From CAMDHY01 sp046156265 (GTDB lineage Bacteria; Pseudomonadota; Alphaproteobacteria; Rhizobiales; Segnochrobactraceae), in the NCBI RefSeq assembly GCF_046156265.1, contig NZ_JAWDIR010000043.1, forward strand, positions 186,001 through 250,000: a DNA stretch of 64,000 nt, given 5' to 3'. A model generated the notes under the pieces. That model was not told where the DNA came from and ran no database searches. It worked only from the letters and a program-made list of their open reading frames with translations. Shown here in pieces: positions 33,545 through 42,211 of the stretch; position 1 is the first letter of the stretch, and each line of letters opens with the position of its first letter. The position numbers and the translations under genes were made by a program.

Positions 33545-34153
33545 CTAGTACAGCGTCGCCTTGTAGTCGTCGGCGATGGCCTGTTCGCTCAGCACCTCGC
33601 CGAGCTGGCAGTGGTCGCGGAAGATGACGCCCATCGGCGGCAGCACCGAGCGGTCGACCCAGGTCTCGGGCTTCCACAGCTGCGAGCGCAGGAAGGCCTT
33701 GCCGCACTGGATGTAGGCCTGGCGGACCGTCACCACGACGACGGAGAGCGGCAGGCGGCCGTTCGTCTCGAAGAGCGCCTTCAGCTCGGCGTCGTCGCGG
33801 AGCTCGGCCGTGCCGTTGACGCGCAGCGTCTCGGAGAGGCCGGGGACGACGAAGAGCAGGCCGACGGCGGGGTTGTCTAGGATGTTCGTCAGCGTATCGA
33901 GGCGGTTGTTGCCGGGCCAGTCGGGGAGCGCGATCGTGCGGTCGTCGAGGACCTGGATCTGGCCGGTGCGATCGCCGCGCGGGGTGACGTCGCCGAGGCC
34001 GTCCGCGCCCTGGGTGGCGATGACGTAGAAGCGGCTCTCGGCCAGGAGGGCGCGGCAGTGGACGTCGAGCAGCGGCAGCTCCTTGACGAGCACCTCGTGC
34101 ACCGGCTCGGCATAGAGGCGCCGGAGCGCCGCCTTGTCCGCGATCTTCGCCAT
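33545..34153 (-). CDS. Pyridoxamine 5'-phosphate oxidase-family flavoprotein (MSMEG_1061-like)
   Basis: A 202-residue FMN-binding split-barrel protein. RFYVIATQGADGLGDVTPRGD and VLDDRTIALPDWPGNNRLDTL (each longer run interrupted by other residues) are typical of the MSMEG_1061 subfamily of PPOX-type flavoproteins. Members probably reduce or oxidise small molecules; none of the pathway-defining residues of true PdxH is evident, so vitamin B6 synthesis is not implied. It ends 70 bases before the methyltransferase and starts 45 bases after the IalB gene, all on the minus strand. Confidence 0.82.
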   Translation of the reverse strand: MAKIADKAALRRLYAEPVHEVLVKELPLLDVHCRALLAESRFYVIATQGADGLGDVTPRGDRTGQIQVLDDRTIALPDWPGNNRLDTLTNILDNPAVGLLFVVPGLSETLRVNGTAELRDDAELKALFETNGRLPLSVVVVTVRQAYIQCGKAFLRSQLWKPETWVDRSVLPPMGVIFRDHCQLGEVLSEQAIADDYKATLY

Positions 34154-34198
34154 GCCTGCCGCTCCCGAATCGAAACTCAGCCGCGCCGGCGCCGCCGC

Positions 34199-34924
34199 TC
34201 AGGGCAGCGCGTCGAAGCCCGGGCCGAAGCCGGTGAGGGAGATCGGGATGCCGATGCCCTCTTCCGGCGTCTGGAAGATGATGAAGGTGGCGGTCGAGCC
34301 GCCGCGCAGCCGGGCGATCAGGTCCTCCTCGAGGACGACCTCGGCGATGCAGCCGTTCGGCAGGCAGCGCACGAAGCCGGCGCGGCCGACATTGTGGTCG
34401 AGGGTGTCGACCTTGATCTCGGTGGCGTCGTCGCCGGTCCAGCGCAGCAGCGCGTTGTTGTCGCGCACACTCATGACCTCGAGGACGCGCTGCGGATCGG
34501 CGGTTCCGACGATGTCGCCGGGCTGCAGGGCGAGGCCCTGCGGAATGGCGCCGCGGGCGACAGCCTCGTCGCCGCTGCGATCGATGGCCACCGTCATGGT
34601 GGCGTCGACGTCTTCCAGCACGCGCAGCCCGAGGCCGGAGGGGAGAAGCACGCCGAGCGGGGCGAGCACGCGCAGGATGCGGGCGCTCTGGTCGGCCGTC
34701 TTCAGGACGATGACGGTGAGGCCGACATTCTCGCGGTCAGCGGCGGTGACGTTCTGGAGGAGGGCGCACTGCTCCTCCTGGGCGCCGGGCAGGGTATCGC
34801 AACGGATCTGCCAGTCGCCGTGCACGCCCTTGACCTCGCCCTGGGCGAAGGCGGCGGAGGGGACGGTCGCGGCCGCGAGGACTGCGAGCACGGACGCTGC
34901 CGCGCGGGAGAGACGGCGTGGCAA
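34199..34924 (-). CDS. Invasion-associated locus B (IalB) family protein
   Basis: A 241-residue exported protein. Residues 1-28 form a signal peptide (RLSRAAASVLAVLAAATVPS, cut near AFAQ), followed by the IalB domain with GDWQIRCD, EEQCALLQ, FVRCLPNGCIAEVVL and IIFQTPEEGIGIPISL. Four cysteines probably form two disulfides in the periplasm. The TTG start at 34924 has GGAGG eight bases upstream; the GTG three codons earlier overlaps that site and is rejected. Named for Bartonella erythrocyte invasion, but the family is widespread in free-living Hyphomicrobiales and its role there is unknown. Confidence 0.87.
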   Translation of the reverse strand: MPRRLSRAAASVLAVLAAATVPSAAFAQGEVKGVHGDWQIRCDTLPGAQEEQCALLQNVTAADRENVGLTVIVLKTADQSARILRVLAPLGVLLPSGLGLRVLEDVDATMTVAIDRSGDEAVARGAIPQGLALQPGDIVGTADPQRVLEVMSVRDNNALLRWTGDDATEIKVDTLDHNVGRAGFVRCLPNGCIAEVVLEEDLIARLRGGSTATFIIFQTPEEGIGIPISLTGFGPGFDALP

Positions 34925-35395
34925 GGAAGGCACCTCCACTGGCACGACGGTCAGCGGACCGTCGGGAGAGACCGCGTGCGGACGACGGGATGCGGCGCGC
35001 GGGCGATTCGGCCGCACACTGCCCGATCGTCGCGGCGGATGAAAGGCCGGGGCGGCGATGGCTGCTTCTGCAGCGGTGCGGCCGAACGGCAGAAGAATGG
35101 CACGCCGCCGGCACGATTGCGGCGAGGGGAGGGCCTGCGTCGCGGTGCCGCTTTCTTCATCGCCGGTCCTGCGCCATAACACTCTCGGCCGGTCAGTGGA
35201 GAATTCTTCCAACGGACGGGAGCCCGGCGGGAACGACCGGGCCGGCGCTGCAGGGCAGCGGCCGGCTCGTCCCGATGGTCCGGCCAGCGTCCATCCCAGG
35301 GATGGGCATCGTGGAGAAACACGGGAACGAGCCCGCACCCCGACATGGTGCGGACGCGGGTGCGTTCCGACCATCGAGTTCGAGGAGAGCCACCG
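34925..35395. other. Divergent intergenic region before the oxidase operon
   Basis: About 470 bases between the ialB-type gene and ctaC, transcribed in opposite directions. No gene, repeat or RNA was recognised. It must contain the promoters for both genes, but no convincing -35/-10 pair stands out. A GAGGAG ribosome site for ctaC lies at its right edge (35381-35388). Confidence 0.5.
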
Positions 35396-36352
35396 GTGAC
35401 GACCCCTCGCCTGACGAACCCCGGCGCGACGACCACAGGCGCGACGTCGCTCGGCGCGACCCTGGGCGCGACGCTCTCCCGCCTGGCGCTCGGCGCGGCC
35501 GCCGCCTGCGGGCTCGGCGGTGCGGCGCTGGCGGCGCAGCCGGAGCCCTGGCAGATGGGCCTGCAGCCCGCAGCGACGGAAGTGATGGCCTCGATCCGCT
35601 GGTTCGAGAGCTTCACGCTGATCATCATCACGGTGATCACGCTGTTTGTGCTGGCGCTGCTGCTCTACTGCGTGTTCCGGTTCAATTCGAAGGCGAACCC
35701 GACGCCCTCGCGCACCTCGCACAACACCGCCATCGAGGTGGTGTGGACGGTGGCGCCGATCCTGATCCTGGTGATCATCGCGATCCCGTCCTTCCGGCTG
35801 CTCTACAAGCAGCTCGACATCCCGGAATCGGACCTGACGCTGAAGGTCACCGGCTACCAGTGGTACTGGGGCTACGAGTACCCGGACGAGAAGTACGCCG
35901 GGATCTCCTTCGACAGCTACATGCTCGACGATGCCGGCCGGCAGCAGCTGATGCAGGAGAAGTCGCTGACGGAACAGCAGGTGCCGCGTCTGCTGGCCGT
36001 CGACAACGACGTCGTCGTTCCGGTCGGCAAGATCGTGCGCGTCCAGGTGACGGCCGGCGACGTGCTGCACTCCTTCGCGATGCCGGCCTTCGGCATCAAG
36101 ATCGACGCCGTGCCGGGCCGCCTGAACGAGACGTGGTTCCGCGCCGACGCGCCGGGCGTCTACTACGGCCAGTGCTCGGAGTTGTGCGGCACCAACCACG
36201 CGTTCATGCCGATCGCCATCCGCGCCGTGCCGGAAGAGCAGTTCGAGGCCTGGGCCGAGGCGGCGAAGACCGACGTCGGCGCGGCGAACGCCCTCCTGGC
36301 GGAGATGCAGAACGGCACCGCGGCCACCGAGACGGTCGCCGCCACCCAGTGA
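35396..36352 (+). CDS. ctaC: Cytochrome c oxidase subunit II
   Basis: A 318-residue subunit II of an aa3-type cytochrome c oxidase. A leader (about residues 1-47, ending GGAALAA) is followed by two membrane helices (about 72-95 and 115-135) and a periplasmic cupredoxin domain. The dinuclear CuA ligands are in place: His in LHSFAMPAFG, then YYGQCSELCGTNHAFMP with two Cys, His and Met. The aromatic patch YQWYWGYEYPD for electron entry is intact. The GTG at 35396 has a GAGGAG site upstream. First gene of the operon ctaC-ctaD-ctaB-coxF-like-ctaG-ctaE-DUF983-SURF1. Confidence 0.96.
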   Translation: MTTPRLTNPGATTTGATSLGATLGATLSRLALGAAAACGLGGAALAAQPEPWQMGLQPAATEVMASIRWFESFTLIIITVITLFVLALLLYCVFRFNSKANPTPSRTSHNTAIEVVWTVAPILILVIIAIPSFRLLYKQLDIPESDLTLKVTGYQWYWGYEYPDEKYAGISFDSYMLDDAGRQQLMQEKSLTEQQVPRLLAVDNDVVVPVGKIVRVQVTAGDVLHSFAMPAFGIKIDAVPGRLNETWFRADAPGVYYGQCSELCGTNHAFMPIAIRAVPEEQFEAWAEAAKTDVGAANALLAEMQNGTAATETVAATQ

Positions 36353-36509
36353 GCGCTGGCGCGGGCGCATCCGGTGCCGACACCGTCGGCGTCGGGTGAC
36401 CCGGAAGCCGAGCGTGTCGAGACAGTGATCCGGCGACGCCGGGCGAGACGGACGGACGGTCGGACCCGCTATGGCGCGGCGACCGGAAGGCAACAGGGAG
36501 CCTGAAGAC

Positions 36510-38111
36510 ATGGCGAGCAGCGCGGCGCACGCGGGGGCACACGGCCACCCGACCGGATGGAAGCGCTACGTCTATTCGACGAACCACAAGGACATCGGCA
36601 CGATGTACCTGATCTTCGCCATCATGGCGGGGATCGTCGGTGGCTTCCTGTCGATCGGCATCCGCATGGAGCTCCAGGAGCCCGGGATGCAGATCTTCAC
36701 CAACCCGTGGACATTCAACATGTTCACGACGGCGCACGGCCTCATCATGATCTTCTTCATGGTCATGCCGGCGCTGATCGGCGGCTACGCCAACTGGTTC
36801 GTGCCGATCATGATCGGTGCGCCTGACATGGCGTTCCCGCGCATGAACAACATCTCGTTCTGGCTGCTGCCGCCGGCCTTCCTGCTCCTGGTGCTGTCGA
36901 TGTTCGTCGAGGGCGGCCCGGGCTCGCACGGCGTCGGAGGCGGCTGGACGATCTATCCGCCGCTGTCGGGTTCGCTCGGCACGCCCGGACCGGCGATGGA
37001 CTTCGCCATCCTGGCACTGCATCTCGCCGGCGCGTCGTCGATCCTCGGCGCCATCAACTTCATCACCACCATCCTGAATATGCGTGCCCCGGGCATGACG
37101 CTGCACAAGATGCCGCTGTTCCCGTGGTCGGTGCTGGTGACGGCGTTCCTGCTGCTCTTGTCGCTGCCGGTGCTCGCCGGCGCCATCACGATGCTGCTCA
37201 CCGACCGCAACTTCGGCACGACCTTCTTCGAGCCGTCGGGCGGTGGTGACCCGATCCTGTTCCAGCACCTGTTCTGGTTCTTCGGCCACCCCGAGGTGTA
37301 CATCCTGATCCTGCCGGGCTTCGGCATCGTCAGCCACATCATCTCGACCTTCGCGCGCAAGCCCGTGTTCGGCTACATCGGCATGGCCTACGCGATGGTG
37401 GCGATCGGCGTCGTCGGCTTCATCGTCTGGGCCCACCACATGTTCACGGTCGGCCTGTCGGCCGACACCCAGGCCTACTTCGTGTTCGCGACGATGGTGA
37501 TCGCGGTGCCGACGGGCGTGAAGATCTTCTCGTGGATCGCCACGATGTGGGGCGGCTCGATCGACTTCCGCACGCCGATGCTGTGGGCGGTGGGCTTCAT
37601 CTTCCTGTTCACCGTCGGTGGCGTCACCGGCGTGCAGCTCTCCAACGCCGGTCTCGACCGGGCGCTGCACGACACCTACTACGTCGTCGCCCACTTCCAT
37701 TACGTGCTGTCGCTCGGCGCGGTCTTCGCGATCTTCGGTGCCTGGTACTACTGGTTCCCGAAGATGAGCGGCTACATGTACAACGAGACGATCGGCAAGG
37801 TGCACTTCTGGATCACCTTCGTCGCCGTCAACCTGGTGTTCTTCCCGCAGCACTTCCTGGGGCTCGCCGGGATGCCGCGCCGCTACGTCGACTATCCGGA
37901 TGCCTATGCCGGCTGGAACTACGTGTCGTCGATGGGCTCCTACCTGTCGGCCTTCGCGGTGTTCATCTTCCTCTACGGTGTCTTCGAGGCCTTCGCGAAG
38001 AAGCGGGTCGCCGGCGACAATCCGTGGGGCCCGGGTGCGACGACGCTGGAGTGGACCCTGTCCTCGCCGCCGCCGTTCCACCAGTTCGAGGTTCTGCCGC
38101 GCATCAAGTGA
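36510..38111 (+). CDS. ctaD: Cytochrome c oxidase subunit I
   Basis: A 533-residue haem-copper oxidase catalytic subunit with about twelve membrane helices. Haem a and a3/CuB ligands are visible: TTAHGLIMIFFM, WFFGHPEVYILI (with the His-Tyr pair), WAHHMFTVG and VVAHFHYVLSLG. The E of the D-channel lies in the GHPEVYI motif, as in A-family oxidases. It reduces oxygen to water and pumps protons at the inner membrane. The ATG at 36510 follows a GGGAG site; a start 13 codons earlier (36471) is possible. It is followed by a strong stem-loop before ctaB. Confidence 0.97.
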   Translation: MASSAAHAGAHGHPTGWKRYVYSTNHKDIGTMYLIFAIMAGIVGGFLSIGIRMELQEPGMQIFTNPWTFNMFTTAHGLIMIFFMVMPALIGGYANWFVPIMIGAPDMAFPRMNNISFWLLPPAFLLLVLSMFVEGGPGSHGVGGGWTIYPPLSGSLGTPGPAMDFAILALHLAGASSILGAINFITTILNMRAPGMTLHKMPLFPWSVLVTAFLLLLSLPVLAGAITMLLTDRNFGTTFFEPSGGGDPILFQHLFWFFGHPEVYILILPGFGIVSHIISTFARKPVFGYIGMAYAMVAIGVVGFIVWAHHMFTVGLSADTQAYFVFATMVIAVPTGVKIFSWIATMWGGSIDFRTPMLWAVGFIFLFTVGGVTGVQLSNAGLDRALHDTYYVVAHFHYVLSLGAVFAIFGAWYYWFPKMSGYMYNETIGKVHFWITFVAVNLVFFPQHFLGLAGMPRRYVDYPDAYAGWNYVSSMGSYLSAFAVFIFLYGVFEAFAKKRVAGDNPWGPGATTLEWTLSSPPPFHQFEVLPRIK

Positions 38112-38128
38112 GGCGCTGACGCTCGGAC

Positions 38129-38173
38129 GCGGGGGCCGGAGCCCGGGGACGCGATCCCCGCTCCGGCCCCCGC
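38129..38173 (+). terminator. Long stem-loop between ctaD and ctaB
   Basis: A perfect 14-base stem (38129-38142 with 38160-38173, core GGGGGCCGGAGC/GCTCCGGCCCCC) with a smaller inner stem GGGGA/TCCCC. No T-run follows, so it may act as a partial terminator or an mRNA-stabilising structure separating abundant ctaCD from the assembly genes. Confidence 0.5.
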
Positions 38174-38282
38174 ACCGCACTCTCGACCGCCACCAGAGGC
38201 GGCTCCGCGCCCAGCGCGGCATCTGGAACGAGACGAATGAAATGCCCGGGGGGACGGGCCGGACAGGACAGGACTTGAGAGC

Positions 38283-39236
38283 GTGAGCGACGTCGGCTCG
38301 ATCAACGAGCGCTACGAGACGGGCGAGGGCGTCGGCGACGCCTCGGTCGGCGATTTCTGGGCGCTGCTGAAGCCGCGGGTGATGTCGCTCGTGATCTTCA
38401 CGGCGCTGGTCGGGCTCGTGCTCGCGCCGGGCAACCTGCACCCCGTGCTCGCCGTCACCGCGCTGATGTGCATCGCCATCGGTGCCGGCGCCTCGGGCGC
38501 GCTCAACATGTGGTACGACGCCGACATCGACGCGATGATGTCGCGCACGGCGAAGCGGCCGGTTCCGGCCGGGCGCGTGACGCCGGGCGAGGCGCTCGGC
38601 TTCGGCCTGGTGCTGTCGGTCGGCTCGGTGCTGATCCTCGGCCTGTTCGTCGACTGGCTGGCGGCGTCGCTGCTCGCCTTCACGATCTTCTTCTACGCCG
38701 TCGTCTACACGATGTGGCTGAAGCGCTCGACGCCGCAGAACATCGTCATCGGCGGGGCCGCCGGGGCGCTGCCGCCGGTGATCGCCTGGGCGGCGGTGAC
38801 GGGCCGCGTCGACCTCGCTCCCTTGTCGCTGTTCCTGCTGATTTTCCTGTGGACGCCGCCGCACTTCTGGGCGCTCGCCGTCCTGAAGACGCGCGACTAC
38901 GCCCGCGCCGGCGTGCCGATGCTGCCGGTCGTCGCCGGCGAGCGCTCGACGCGCTGGCAGATCCTCATCTATTCGGCGCTGCTGGTGCCGGCCGGCGTGC
39001 TGCCGGCGGTCTGCGGCATCGCCGGCGTGCCCTATGTGATCGTCTCGCTTGTGCTCGGCCTCGCCTTCGTCTGGTTCGCGGTGGCGATCGTGCGCGCTGT
39101 CGACCAGCCGGCGCTCGCCAAGGCGTGCGGACGGCTGTTCGGCTACTCGATCCTTTACCTGTTCGCGATGTTCGCGATGCTGCTCGTCGAGCGGGCGGCC
39201 GGGGTGTCGCCGCTGCCGGCGATGATCGGCGGATGA
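38283..39236 (+). CDS. ctaB: Protohaem IX farnesyltransferase (haem O synthase)
   Basis: A 317-residue membrane prenyltransferase that adds a farnesyl group to haem B, giving haem O for the oxidase. It has the UbiA-family aspartate motif NMWYDADIDAMMSRTAKRP and a second acidic region (TRDYARAGVPMLPVV). About nine membrane helices are apparent. The GTG at 38283 is the start; its stop overlaps the small CoxF-like gene as ATGA. Position between ctaD and ctaG is standard for Hyphomicrobiales. Confidence 0.95.
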   Translation: MSDVGSINERYETGEGVGDASVGDFWALLKPRVMSLVIFTALVGLVLAPGNLHPVLAVTALMCIAIGAGASGALNMWYDADIDAMMSRTAKRPVPAGRVTPGEALGFGLVLSVGSVLILGLFVDWLAASLLAFTIFFYAVVYTMWLKRSTPQNIVIGGAAGALPPVIAWAAVTGRVDLAPLSLFLLIFLWTPPHFWALAVLKTRDYARAGVPMLPVVAGERSTRWQILIYSALLVPAGVLPAVCGIAGVPYVIVSLVLGLAFVWFAVAIVRAVDQPALAKACGRLFGYSILYLFAMFAMLLVERAAGVSPLPAMIGG

Positions 39237-39406
39237 GCGGCATCATGGTGGATGACAAGGACGGCGTCCGGCTGACGGAGCAGCAGCGGCGCAGGCGGCG
39301 GTCACGCTCGATCGCGATCGCCCTCGTGCTGGCGGCGCTCGTGGTGCTGTTCTACGTGGTGACCATCGTGAAGCTCGGTCCGGGCATCCTCGACCGGCCG
39401 ATGTGA
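39233..39406 (+). CDS. Small CoxF-like membrane protein
   Basis: A 57-residue protein with a charged N-terminus (EQQRRRRRSRS) and one membrane helix (about residues 27-46, IAIALVLAALVVLFYVVTIV), ending LGPGILDRP. This matches the short CoxF/hypothetical proteins found between ctaB and ctaG in rhizobial-type oxidase operons, thought to help oxidase assembly. It overlaps the ctaB stop by four bases (ATGA) and lies 13 bases before ctaG, so it is surely part of the operon. Exact role unproven. Confidence 0.82.
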   Translation: MSGIMVDDKDGVRLTEQQRRRRRSRSIAIALVLAALVVLFYVVTIVKLGPGILDRPM

Positions 39407-39419
39407 GAGGGAGACCGAC

Positions 39420-40025
39420 GTGGCGACGGGTGAAGCAGAGCGGCGAAAGGGTGGGGCGAACCTGCGGGTTGCGGCCTACTGCCTGACGTTCGCGGGTGTC
39501 ATGGCCGGGGCCGCCTACGCTGCGGTGCCGCTCTATGACCTGTTCTGCAAGGTGACCGGCTACGGCGGCACGACGCAGCGCGTCGAATCGGCGGCGGTGA
39601 CGCCGATCGACCGGATGGTGACGGTGCGCTTCGACGCCAACGTGCGCTCCGGCCTGCCGTGGTCGTTCACGCCGCTGCAGCGCCAGGTGACGCTGCGCGT
39701 CGGCGAGGTGGCCGAGATCGCCTACGTGGTCGAGAACCTCTCCGACCAGGAGACCGTCGGCACCTCGACCTTCAACGTCACCCCGATGTCGACGGGTGCC
39801 TACTTCAACAAGATCACCTGCTTCTGCTTCACAGAGCAGCGGCTGAAGCCGGGCGAGCGCCTGGAAATGCCGGTCGTCTTCTATGTCGACCCGGCGATCG
39901 CCGACGAGCCGGAGCTCGATTCGGTGAAGGAGATCACGCTGTCCTACTCGTTCTTCCCGGTGAAGGAGCCGTCCCGCCCGGTGGCGGCGGCGCCTCAGCC
40001 GGAGACGGACCAGGGCAGTCTCTGA
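39420..40025 (+). CDS. ctaG: Cytochrome c oxidase assembly protein CtaG (Cox11)
   Basis: A 201-residue copper chaperone that delivers copper to the CuB site of subunit I. One membrane anchor (about residues 19-37) precedes a periplasmic immunoglobulin-like domain with the copper-binding CFCF motif in KITCFCFTEQRLKPGE and the partner motif FYVDPAI. YDLFCKVTGYGGTTQ after the anchor is also characteristic, with a further conserved cysteine. The GTG at 39420 is 13 bases after the CoxF-like stop. Confidence 0.95.
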   Translation: MATGEAERRKGGANLRVAAYCLTFAGVMAGAAYAAVPLYDLFCKVTGYGGTTQRVESAAVTPIDRMVTVRFDANVRSGLPWSFTPLQRQVTLRVGEVAEIAYVVENLSDQETVGTSTFNVTPMSTGAYFNKITCFCFTEQRLKPGERLEMPVVFYVDPAIADEPELDSVKEITLSYSFFPVKEPSRPVAAAPQPETDQGSL

Positions 40026-40081
40026 GCAACGGACGGAACGGGCGGCCGCACACTCGGGCGGCCGGGATCGAGGAAGAGACG

Positions 40082-40951
40082 ATGGCCGAGGCGCATTCCA
40101 AACACCACGACTACCACCTCGTGAATCCGAGCCCGTGGCCGGTGATCGGCTCGATCGGCGCCTTCATCATGGCGCTCGGCGGCATCGGGCTCATGCGCTA
40201 CCTGAAGGGCGAGGAGCTCGTGCTCCTCGGCATCCCCTTCCACAGCTGGTGGGTGTTCGCGGTCGGCACCCTCATCGTCCTCTACACGATGGCGATGTGG
40301 TGGCACGACGTCATCAAGGAGGGCCAGGAGGGCCATCACACGCGGGTGGTCGACCTGCACCTGCGCTACGGGATGATCTTCTTCATCGCCTCCGAGGTGA
40401 TGTTCTTCGTCGCCTGGTTCTGGGCCTATTTCGACGTCGCGCTGTTCCCGAACGAGCTGATCCAGTTCCAGCGCGTCGAGGTGACGGGTGGCGAGTGGCC
40501 GCCGCAGGGCATCGAGACCTTCGACCCCTGGCACCTGCCGCTCCTCAACACGCTGATCCTTTTGACCTCCGGCACGACCGTGACGTGGGCGCACCATGCG
40601 CTGCTGCACAACGACCGCCAGGGCCTGAAGTGGGGGCTGCTGCTGACCGTCGTGCTCGGCGTGCTGTTCACCGCCTGCCAGGCCTACGAGTACAGCCACG
40701 CCGCCTTCGGCTTCTCGGGCTCGATCTACGGCTCGACGTTCTACATGGCGACCGGCTTCCACGGCTTCCACGTCATCGTCGGAACGATCTTCCTGTTCAT
40801 CTGCCTGCTCAGGGCGATGGCCGGGCAGTTCACGCCGAAGGCGCACTTCGGCTTCGAGGCGGCGGCCTGGTACTGGCACTTCGTCGACGTGGTCTGGCTG
40901 TTCCTGTTCGCCTGCATCTACGTCTGGGGTGCCGGCCACAGCGCCCACTGA
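40082..40951 (+). CDS. ctaE: Cytochrome c oxidase subunit III
   Basis: A 289-residue subunit III with seven membrane helices. Recognisable stretches are HDYHLVNPSPWPVIGS at the start, FIASEVMFFVAWFWAYF (with the conserved Glu), GFHGFHVIVGTIFL and WYWHFVDVVWLFLF. It stabilises the catalytic core at the inner membrane and binds lipid. The ATG at 40082 has a GAAGAGA site. A hairpin lies just after its stop, so the downstream DUF983 and SURF1 genes may be made at lower level. Confidence 0.96.
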   Translation: MAEAHSKHHDYHLVNPSPWPVIGSIGAFIMALGGIGLMRYLKGEELVLLGIPFHSWWVFAVGTLIVLYTMAMWWHDVIKEGQEGHHTRVVDLHLRYGMIFFIASEVMFFVAWFWAYFDVALFPNELIQFQRVEVTGGEWPPQGIETFDPWHLPLLNTLILLTSGTTVTWAHHALLHNDRQGLKWGLLLTVVLGVLFTACQAYEYSHAAFGFSGSIYGSTFYMATGFHGFHVIVGTIFLFICLLRAMAGQFTPKAHFGFEAAAWYWHFVDVVWLFLFACIYVWGAGHSAH

Positions 40952-40965
40952 CCTCTGACCGGCGG

Positions 40966-40986
40966 GGAGGGCGGTCGCCGCCCTCC
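40966..40986 (+). terminator. Hairpin between ctaE and DUF983 gene
   Basis: GGAGGGCGG and CCGCCCTCC form a perfect nine-base stem with a three-base loop, 15 bases after the ctaE stop. No T-run; likely partial termination or mRNA protection. Confidence 0.42.
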
Positions 40987-41003
40987 ATCCGCGGACGGAC
41001 ACG

Positions 41004-41402
41004 ATGACCGAACCGGCCCGGCCGACCCCGTCGGCCGATGACTATCCCCCGCAGTCGGCCTTCTCGGTCGGCCTGTCGGGACGGTGCCCGCGCTGCGGGC
41101 AGGGCCGCCTCTTCGACGGCTTCCTGACGACGGCGCCGCGCTGCCGGGCCTGCGGCCTCGACTACGACTTCGCCGATTCGGGCGACGGGCCGGCCGTGTT
41201 CATCATGATGTTCGTCGGCTTCCTGATCGTCGGCGCGGCGCTCGTCGTCGAACTGAAGTTCGAGCCTCCGATCTGGGTGCACATGATCGTCTGGCTGCCG
41301 CTGACGGCCATCGTCGCGCTGGCGCTGCTGCGGCCGATGAAGGGGCTGATGATCGCGCTGCAGTACGTCAACAAGGCGCGCGAAGGCCGGATCGAGCCAT
41401 GA
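41004..41402 (+). CDS. DUF983 family membrane protein
   Basis: A 132-residue protein with an N-terminal zinc-ribbon-like pair (CPRCGQG and CRACGLDY, residues about 30-55) and two membrane helices (about 66-85 and 91-112). This is the DUF983 family, which in alphaproteobacteria follows ctaE and precedes SURF1 and is assumed to help oxidase biogenesis. The stop overlaps the SURF1 start as ATGA, indicating coupling. Function not established. Confidence 0.88.
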   Translation: MTEPARPTPSADDYPPQSAFSVGLSGRCPRCGQGRLFDGFLTTAPRCRACGLDYDFADSGDGPAVFIMMFVGFLIVGAALVVELKFEPPIWVHMIVWLPLTAIVALALLRPMKGLMIALQYVNKAREGRIEP

Positions 41403-42175
41403 GCGGGACGGCGGGCGGGACGGCGGGCGCAGCGCCTGTCTGGCGCCGGCTCTGGCTGCCGACCGTGCTGGCGCTCGCGGCCGGAGCGGTGCTGGTCTCC
41501 CTCGGGCTCTGGCAGCTCGAGCGGCTCGCCTGGAAGACGGCGCTCATCGAGGCGGCCACCTCGCGCCCGGAGGCGCCGCCGGTGGCGCCGCCCGCGCCGG
41601 CGACCTGGGACGGCCTCGACTGGGACGAGGCCGACCTCACGCGGCTCGCCGTTCCCGGGCGGTTCCTGCCGGGAGAAGCCTTCGTCTACACGGTGCTGTC
41701 CGACGCCCGCGGTCCGCTCTCCGGCCCGGGTCTCTGGGTAATGGCGCCCTTCGAGACGACGGAGGGCTGGGTGGTGCTGGTCAATCGCGGCTTCGTGCCG
41801 ACCGGCATGGATGGTGCCGCCCCGGTGGTGCCGCCGCCGCCCACGGGCGAGATCGTGCTCGACGGGCTGCTGCGACGGCCGGACCCGCCGGGGATGTTCA
41901 CCCCGGACCCCAGCCCGCAGAAGAAGCTCTGGTTCGTGCGCGACGCGGCGGAGATGGCGCCGGCGTTCTCGCTGCCGGCGGACACGCGGCTCGCACCGTT
42001 TACGCTCGATGCGGCGGCTTCGACGACACCGCCCGGTGGCGTGCCGCAGGCGGGGGAGACGCGACGCGTCTATACCAACAGCCACCTGCAATATGCGCTG
42101 ACCTGGTTCGGCCTGGCGGCGGCGCTCGCCGGGGTCTGGCTGGTCTTCGTCCTCGGCCGGCTGCGCCGCCGCTGA
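41399..42175 (+). CDS. SURF1 family cytochrome oxidase assembly protein
   Basis: A 258-residue SURF1 homologue. It has the usual two membrane helices at the ends (LWLPTVLALAAGAVLVSLG near the N-terminus and TWFGLAAALAGVWLVFVLG near the C-terminus) with a periplasmic domain between. GLWQLERLAWKTALI, GWVVLVNRGFVP and NSHLQYALTWFG are family signatures. It takes part in inserting haem a into oxidase subunit I. The start overlaps the DUF983 stop. It closes the oxidase operon, followed by a hairpin. Confidence 0.93.
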   Translation: MSGTAGGTAGAAPVWRRLWLPTVLALAAGAVLVSLGLWQLERLAWKTALIEAATSRPEAPPVAPPAPATWDGLDWDEADLTRLAVPGRFLPGEAFVYTVLSDARGPLSGPGLWVMAPFETTEGWVVLVNRGFVPTGMDGAAPVVPPPPTGEIVLDGLLRRPDPPGMFTPDPSPQKKLWFVRDAAEMAPAFSLPADTRLAPFTLDAAASTTPPGGVPQAGETRRVYTNSHLQYALTWFGLAAALAGVWLVFVLGRLRRR

Positions 42176-42187
42176 GGGCGGCGGCGC
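42163..42187 (+). terminator. Terminator-like hairpin after SURF1
   Basis: GCGCCGCC (42163-42170) pairs with GGCGGCGC (42180-42187) across the SURF1 stop codon, followed by CTTCGTTTCG, which is modestly T-rich. It probably ends the oxidase operon. Confidence 0.45.
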
Positions 42188-42211
42188 CTTCGTTTCGTCT
42201 GGAAGCGATTG

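Noticed and set aside
34925..36511. Very long minus-strand open frame opposite ctaC, continuous with the ialB-type gene
   Set aside because: It is the antisense shadow of ctaC caused by high GC codon bias; only the part after 34924 shows a signal peptide and the IalB domain, and a ribosome site fixes that start.
36204..38864. 886-codon minus-strand frame opposite ctaD and ctaB
   Set aside because: It is rich in Arg, Asp, His and Glu with no motif, while the plus strand carries unmistakable oxidase and haem O synthase genes.
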